Below are positions 30,594-33,835 of a DNA stretch of 33,835 nucleotides, in pieces (the first letter of the stretch is position 1; the number at the start of each line of letters is the position of its first letter). This DNA is from JAHJQQ01 sp032907525 (lineage in GTDB: Bacteria > Pseudomonadota > Gammaproteobacteria > Thiohalobacterales > Thiohalobacteraceae): contig JAJJPM010000188.1 of assembly GCA_032907525.1 (NCBI GenBank), positions 1 to 33,835 on the forward strand. Reading direction: 5' to 3'. A model generated the notes under the pieces. The model saw only the letters and a program-made list of their open reading frames with translations. It ran no database searches and was not told the DNA's origin. The position numbers and the translations under genes were made by a program.

Positions 30594-30793
30594 CCCGAAT
30601 GGCACCTGCCTGACCCGATGTCAAAAAATATGGCCACGGAACCCACGGAATGACACGGAAAAAAACGTATTGTAAAAACCCGAAGACCTGACCGTGCAGG
30701 ATGATCCCGGGTTTACGCAATGAATACTTTCCGTGTTGTTCCGTGGATTCCGTGGCCAAGAAGGGTTTAAGTAAGTGCCATTCAGGCTAGCCT
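30587..30793. repeat. Two nested inverted repeats between convergent genes (type A copy 3)
   Basis: Inner arms at 30631-30660 and 30729-30758 (30 nt) are complementary at 27 positions and contain three units of the type CCACGGAA. Outer arms at 30587-30605 and 30775-30793 (19 nt) are complementary at 17 positions. The left outer arm overlaps the last codons and stop of the CI-like regulator, and the right outer arm ends 8 bp before the stop of the GGDEF/EAL gene. Position and symmetry fit a bidirectional terminator or a mobile hairpin. Confidence 0.85.
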
Positions 30794-30800
30794 GCATTAC

Positions 30801-33560
30801 TCATGAACGCATCCGCAGCGGCTGCGGCCGCCCCAGACCGTAGCCCTGGCCATAGTCGACGCCCAGCTGCCGCAGCCGGTTGAGGATGGTGTCGTCCTCG
30901 ACGAATTCCGCCACCGTCCTGATGTTCATCACATGACCGATGCGGTTGATCGCCTCCACCATGGCGTTGTCGACGGGATTTCCGACCATGTCGCGGACGA
31001 AATTGCCGTCGATCTTCAGGAAATCCACGGGCAGCGTCTTGAGGTACATGAACGAGGACAGGCCGCTGCCGAAGTCGTCCAGCGCAAACCGGAAACCGAC
31101 CTTCTTCAGCGCATCCATCAGATCCGTGGCCTCGATCAGGTTGCGCACCGCCGCCGTCTCGGTGATCTCGAAACAAACCCGCTCCGGCGCGACGGCATGC
31201 GCCTCGAAGCACTCCAGGATGTAGTTGCGCAGGCCGTGATGGTCGCTGAGCGACGCCCCCGACAGATTGATGTTGTAGACGGCGCCGCCGTCCTCTCCGG
31301 CGGTGTCCCGGATCCATTCACACATGTGCCGGATCACCCAGCGGTCGATCTCCGGCATGATGTTGTAGCGCTCGGCGGCGGGAATGAAGCTCATGGGCGG
31401 CACCAGATTGCCGTCCTCGTCGCGCAGGCGGAGCAGTATCTCGCGATGCAGCGGCAGCGTCCCCTTGAGCGGGATGGGCACGATGTCCTGGACGAACAGC
31501 ACCAGACGGTCTTCGCGTAGCGCAGCCTGCAGCCGCGACACCCATTGCATCTCACCGTGGCGGCGCGCCAGTTCGCCGTCGCCGGGCTGGAACAGCTGCA
31601 CGCGGTTGCGGCCCTTCTCCTTGGCGGCATAGCAGGCCGCGTCCGCCTCGCTGAGCACCTCCGCCGGACTCACGCTGTCGACGGTGACGGGCACCAGACC
31701 GATGCTGCAGGCCAGATCGAAGGCCTGTCCCTCCCAGGTGAAGCGGAACTGGCGGATCACGTTGCGCAGCGTCTCGGCCACCTTCTCCGCGCGCGGCAGG
31801 GGGCAGTTGACCAGCAGCAGGCCGAACTCGTCGCCGCCCAGCCGCGCCAGGGTGTCGGAATCGCGGATATGGCGCTGCAGCAGGTAGCTCAGCTGGCACA
31901 GGAGCTTGTCGCCGACCACGTGCCCGCAGGTGTCGTTGATGACCTTGAACTGATCGAGATCGATGTAGCAGAGCGCGTGCTCCTCGCCGCGGCGCTTGGC
32001 CCGCGTCAGCAGTTCGTTCAGACGCCGGTCGAACTCCCGGCGGTTGGCCAGGCCGGTCAGTGCGTCGCGGGTGGCGTAATGCGCCAGCAGATTCCGCGTA
32101 TCGCCGTTGGGCGACAGGTCGTAGAACACCATGACCGCGCCCACGATGCGCCCTTCCGAGTCGTGAATGGGCGCGGCGGAGTCGCCGATCGCGATCTCGG
32201 TCCCGTCGCGGCGGCGCATGACCGAGTTGTCCTTGAGGGCCACGATGCGGCCCAGCCGCAGGCATTCGGACACCGGATCCTCCTCGACCTCGCGGGTGAA
32301 GCCGTTCACCAGGTTGAGCAGCTCCCGCAGGGGCCGCCCCGCCGCCTCGGCGGTCGTCCAGCCGGTATAGCGCTCCGCCACCGGATTCAGGTATTCCACC
32401 CGCCCCAGCGCGTCGGTCGTGATGACGGCGTCGCCGATGGAATGCAGGGTGACCTCGGCCAGTTCCTTCTCGTGGAACAGCTGGTTGGCCGTATGCCGCA
32501 CCTTGGTCGCGCTGAACGCCGCCAGCAGCAGGGCGCCCAGCACCAGTGCCGCATGCCCGACCAGCCGCCAGAAGCTCCGGCGGGCGAGATCCTCCGCCAT
32601 TTCCGTCGACACCTCGGCGCTGGCGTCCGCCAGGGCCAGGACCGAACCGATCGCCGCCGTGGACTGGCCGACCCAGGCCGCCCCCGACAGCGGATAGGCG
32701 CCATCGTGGGCGGCGGCGAACACCGCCGCCCGTATGGCGTCGAAGCGATCGATGAAGATGGTCCGCATCGCCCCCTCGGCGATGCGCAGACGGGGGTCCG
32801 TGGCGGGTTGCCGGACCAGCGTGTGGATCTCGGCGAGATTGTGGTCGACGACCCCGCGATAGGCGTGCAGCGTGTGGATGACGTGATCGGGAATGGCCTC
32901 GCGCCGACTGACGTAATAGGCGACGGTGCCGCGCTCCAGTCCGGCATACTCCGACACCAGCCAGATCCAGTGGCGCAGCGTCAGATTGAGCGTCGTCAGC
33001 GCTGCGTGCGAGCGCGAGTCCTCGAAGGCCGTCTTGCGGAGTTTCTCCAGGGCCCTGTTGAAATCGGCGACGCACGTGATCCACACCGGGATCTCGACCG
33101 GGGGCGCGTCGCCGTCCAGGAACCGGTCGACCGCGGCCCGCACCTCGATCAGCCGCACATACGCCTGCTCGGCCTCGGCCCAGACCCGTCGGTAGGTAGC
33201 CGACCCGTCCAGCTGCCGGGCGAGGGCGCGTGTCTTCTGCCAGTGCGCCTCGGCCTCGGCACGCATGCCCAGGAGCGTCGCCGGCAGGTCTTCATCGCGC
33301 TCCCCACCGCTGCCGAGCGCCGCGGACGTGATGCCGCGCTCGACCGCGGTCGCCGCGGTCGTATGGATGATGGCGTCGCTGAGGGCGGTCGCGGCCTGGA
33401 TGGTGCGGGCCGCCCGATAGTCCGCGACGGCCTTCCAGGCGGCATTGGCGGACAGGCCCAGCACCAGTGCCACGAAGAGCGCATTGGCCAGGTTGATGAC
33501 ACGCTGCGGCCCCGCTTCGTGCAGGCGGCGGCGCAGCCGCTGGGACAACGATGAAATCAC
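30801..33560 (-). CDS. Membrane NIT-like/PAS/GGDEF/EAL cyclic-di-GMP protein
   Basis: A 919-residue protein (GTG start; weak ribosome site). The first membrane helix is about 23-43 and the second about 335-352, so 44-334 is a periplasmic helical sensor. Two ERG segments (AVERGITSAALGS, about 73, and LERGTVAYYVSRR, about 208) recall nitrate/nitrite-sensing NIT bundles. A PAS domain (about 370-480) has SIGDAVITTDALGRVEYLNP. The diguanylate cyclase domain (about 492-655) has an intact GGDEF at 575-579 and an inhibitory I-site RxxD at 566-569. The phosphodiesterase domain (about 670-915) has EIL for EAL (E707), N765, E798, D828-D829, K849, E885 and Q905, all catalytic positions. Both activities may therefore be real. 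An FNR-type site lies upstream. Confidence 0.93.
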   Translation of the reverse strand: MISSLSQRLRRRLHEAGPQRVINLANALFVALVLGLSANAAWKAVADYRAARTIQAATALSDAIIHTTAATAVERGITSAALGSGGERDEDLPATLLGMRAEAEAHWQKTRALARQLDGSATYRRVWAEAEQAYVRLIEVRAAVDRFLDGDAPPVEIPVWITCVADFNRALEKLRKTAFEDSRSHAALTTLNLTLRHWIWLVSEYAGLERGTVAYYVSRREAIPDHVIHTLHAYRGVVDHNLAEIHTLVRQPATDPRLRIAEGAMRTIFIDRFDAIRAAVFAAAHDGAYPLSGAAWVGQSTAAIGSVLALADASAEVSTEMAEDLARRSFWRLVGHAALVLGALLLAAFSATKVRHTANQLFHEKELAEVTLHSIGDAVITTDALGRVEYLNPVAERYTGWTTAEAAGRPLRELLNLVNGFTREVEEDPVSECLRLGRIVALKDNSVMRRRDGTEIAIGDSAAPIHDSEGRIVGAVMVFYDLSPNGDTRNLLAHYATRDALTGLANRREFDRRLNELLTRAKRRGEEHALCYIDLDQFKVINDTCGHVVGDKLLCQLSYLLQRHIRDSDTLARLGGDEFGLLLVNCPLPRAEKVAETLRNVIRQFRFTWEGQAFDLACSIGLVPVTVDSVSPAEVLSEADAACYAAKEKGRNRVQLFQPGDGELARRHGEMQWVSRLQAALREDRLVLFVQDIVPIPLKGTLPLHREILLRLRDEDGNLVPPMSFIPAAERYNIMPEIDRWVIRHMCEWIRDTAGEDGGAVYNINLSGASLSDHHGLRNYILECFEAHAVAPERVCFEITETAAVRNLIEATDLMDALKKVGFRFALDDFGSGLSSFMYLKTLPVDFLKIDGNFVRDMVGNPVDNAMVEAINRIGHVMNIRTVAEFVEDDTILNRLRQLGVDYGQGYGLGRPQPLRMRS

Positions 33561-33644
33561 CTGAGACGCAAGCCCTGATGTAGTTACCTAACCGCTCGCG
33601 GGGGCTTGGCGATGGGCAGTCGTGCGAAAATGTATTTCAAATAC

Positions 33645-33674
33645 CATATACCGCCGTTCGAGGACACCTGACAA
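33645..33674 (-). promoter_or_regulatory. Sigma-70-like promoter of the GGDEF/EAL gene
   Basis: On the minus strand a -35 TTGTCA (33669-33674, five of six) and a -10 TATATG (33645-33650, four of six) are separated by 18 bp. The implied start site is near 33638, giving a leader of about 78 nt. A 13-bp palindrome (GTATTT-C-AAATAC, 33632-33644) covers that start site. Confidence 0.5.
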
Positions 33675-33692
33675 ACGCCATCTCGAGTCCGG

Positions 33693-33706
33693 TTGACATA
33701 GGTCAA
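33693..33706 (-). promoter_or_regulatory. FNR/Anr/Dnr-type binding site
   Basis: TTGACATAGGTCAA is a perfect palindrome of the form TTGAC-N4-GTCAA. The FNR consensus is TTGAT-N4-ATCAA, and variants with GAC/GTC are common for Anr, Dnr and Nnr. Its centre is 61.5 bp upstream of the start site predicted from the adjacent promoter, the classical class I distance for CRP/FNR activators. Confidence 0.65.
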
Positions 33707-33740
33707 CTTGGTCGCCCTGCACGCGGGGTGGGGCGACGGG

Positions 33741-33835
33741 TCACCAGCCCAGCGTGTGGCCGAAGCTCTCGCGGTAGCGATCGGCGAATTCGTCGCGCTC
33801 GAAGCGGTGATTCTGGGTGCCGTGGCGTTCGATCT
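33741..33835 (-). CDS. C-terminal end of an unidentified protein
   Basis: The last 31 codons of a minus-strand gene lie at the window edge. The residues read IERHGTQNHRFERDEFADRY, then RESFGHTLGW, then TGA. The absence of internal stops and the genome-like codon use support a real gene end, but the family cannot be recognised from this fragment. It lies upstream of the GGDEF/EAL gene on the same strand, with about 180 bp of regulatory sequence between. Confidence 0.6.
   Translation of the reverse strand, partial: IERHGTQNHRFERDEFADRYRESFGHTLGW

Noticed and set aside
31545..33554. A 669-codon open frame on the plus strand
   Set aside because: It is antisense to the GGDEF/EAL gene, whose domains are all intact; composition is shadow-like.

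Overview
The window comes from a GC-rich gammaproteobacterium. The core order lptD-surA-pdxA-rsmA ... apaG-apaH ... folA, the SurA/LptD outer-membrane assembly pair, and Anr/FNR-type and sigma-54 sites all point there. A chemolithotrophic or purple-sulfur type relative (Chromatiales/Ectothiorhodospiraceae-like) is my inference from general resemblance. No rRNA, tRNA, CRISPR array or transposase was seen.

Layout. (1) 1-5448: lptD (5' end outside the window), surA, pdxA and rsmA, tightly packed on the + strand. (2) 5449-10547: a block of a universal stress protein, two small minus-strand hypothetical genes, transaldolase, 6-phosphogluconolactonase and glucokinase. A hairpin repeat opens it just after rsmA, and another lies directly before glk. 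(3) 10554-11842: apaG-apaH behind its own sigma-70-like promoter. (4) 11848-19035: an accessory block lying between apaH and folA, which are neighbours in enterobacteria. It holds a charged secreted protein, a DsrE-family protein, a beta-carbonic anhydrase of the Rv1284/CS2-hydrolase-like clade, an FmdB zinc ribbon, a MerC-type membrane protein, an outer-membrane barrel, a cysteine-rich sigma-54 activator and a CDF-type metal transporter. (5) 19067-25994, minus strand: folA, thyA, lgt, an RlmI-type methyltransferase, a GT39/ArnT-like transferase, a VTT/TVP38 membrane protein and a GT2 glycosyltransferase. (6) 26088-28714, plus strand: a YyaL-type thioredoxin-fold protein and mscL. (7) 28768-33835: a diverged RpoD-like sigma factor, a CI-like repressor facing away from it, a membrane NIT-like/PAS/GGDEF/EAL protein behind an FNR-type site, and the end of one further gene.

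The most interesting system is block 4. Three sequences match the -24/-12 sigma-54 promoter consensus closely. They lie upstream of the DsrE gene (minus strand, 13015-13030), the beta-carbonic anhydrase (plus, 13412-13427) and the sigma-54 activator itself (plus, 16602-16617). This suggests a self-contained, autoregulated sigma-54 regulon. It would join a sulfur-handling DsrE protein and a clade-D beta-CA (the clade that contains CS2 and COS hydrolases) with metal-handling membrane proteins, under an activator with eight cysteines in its sensor half.

A second theme is a set of intergenic inverted repeats whose arms are made of about three 9-10 bp tandem units of the type CCACGAAA, CCACGGAA or CGCAAAGG. 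Five copies of three kinds occur, and two of the sites are nested hairpin-within-hairpin structures.
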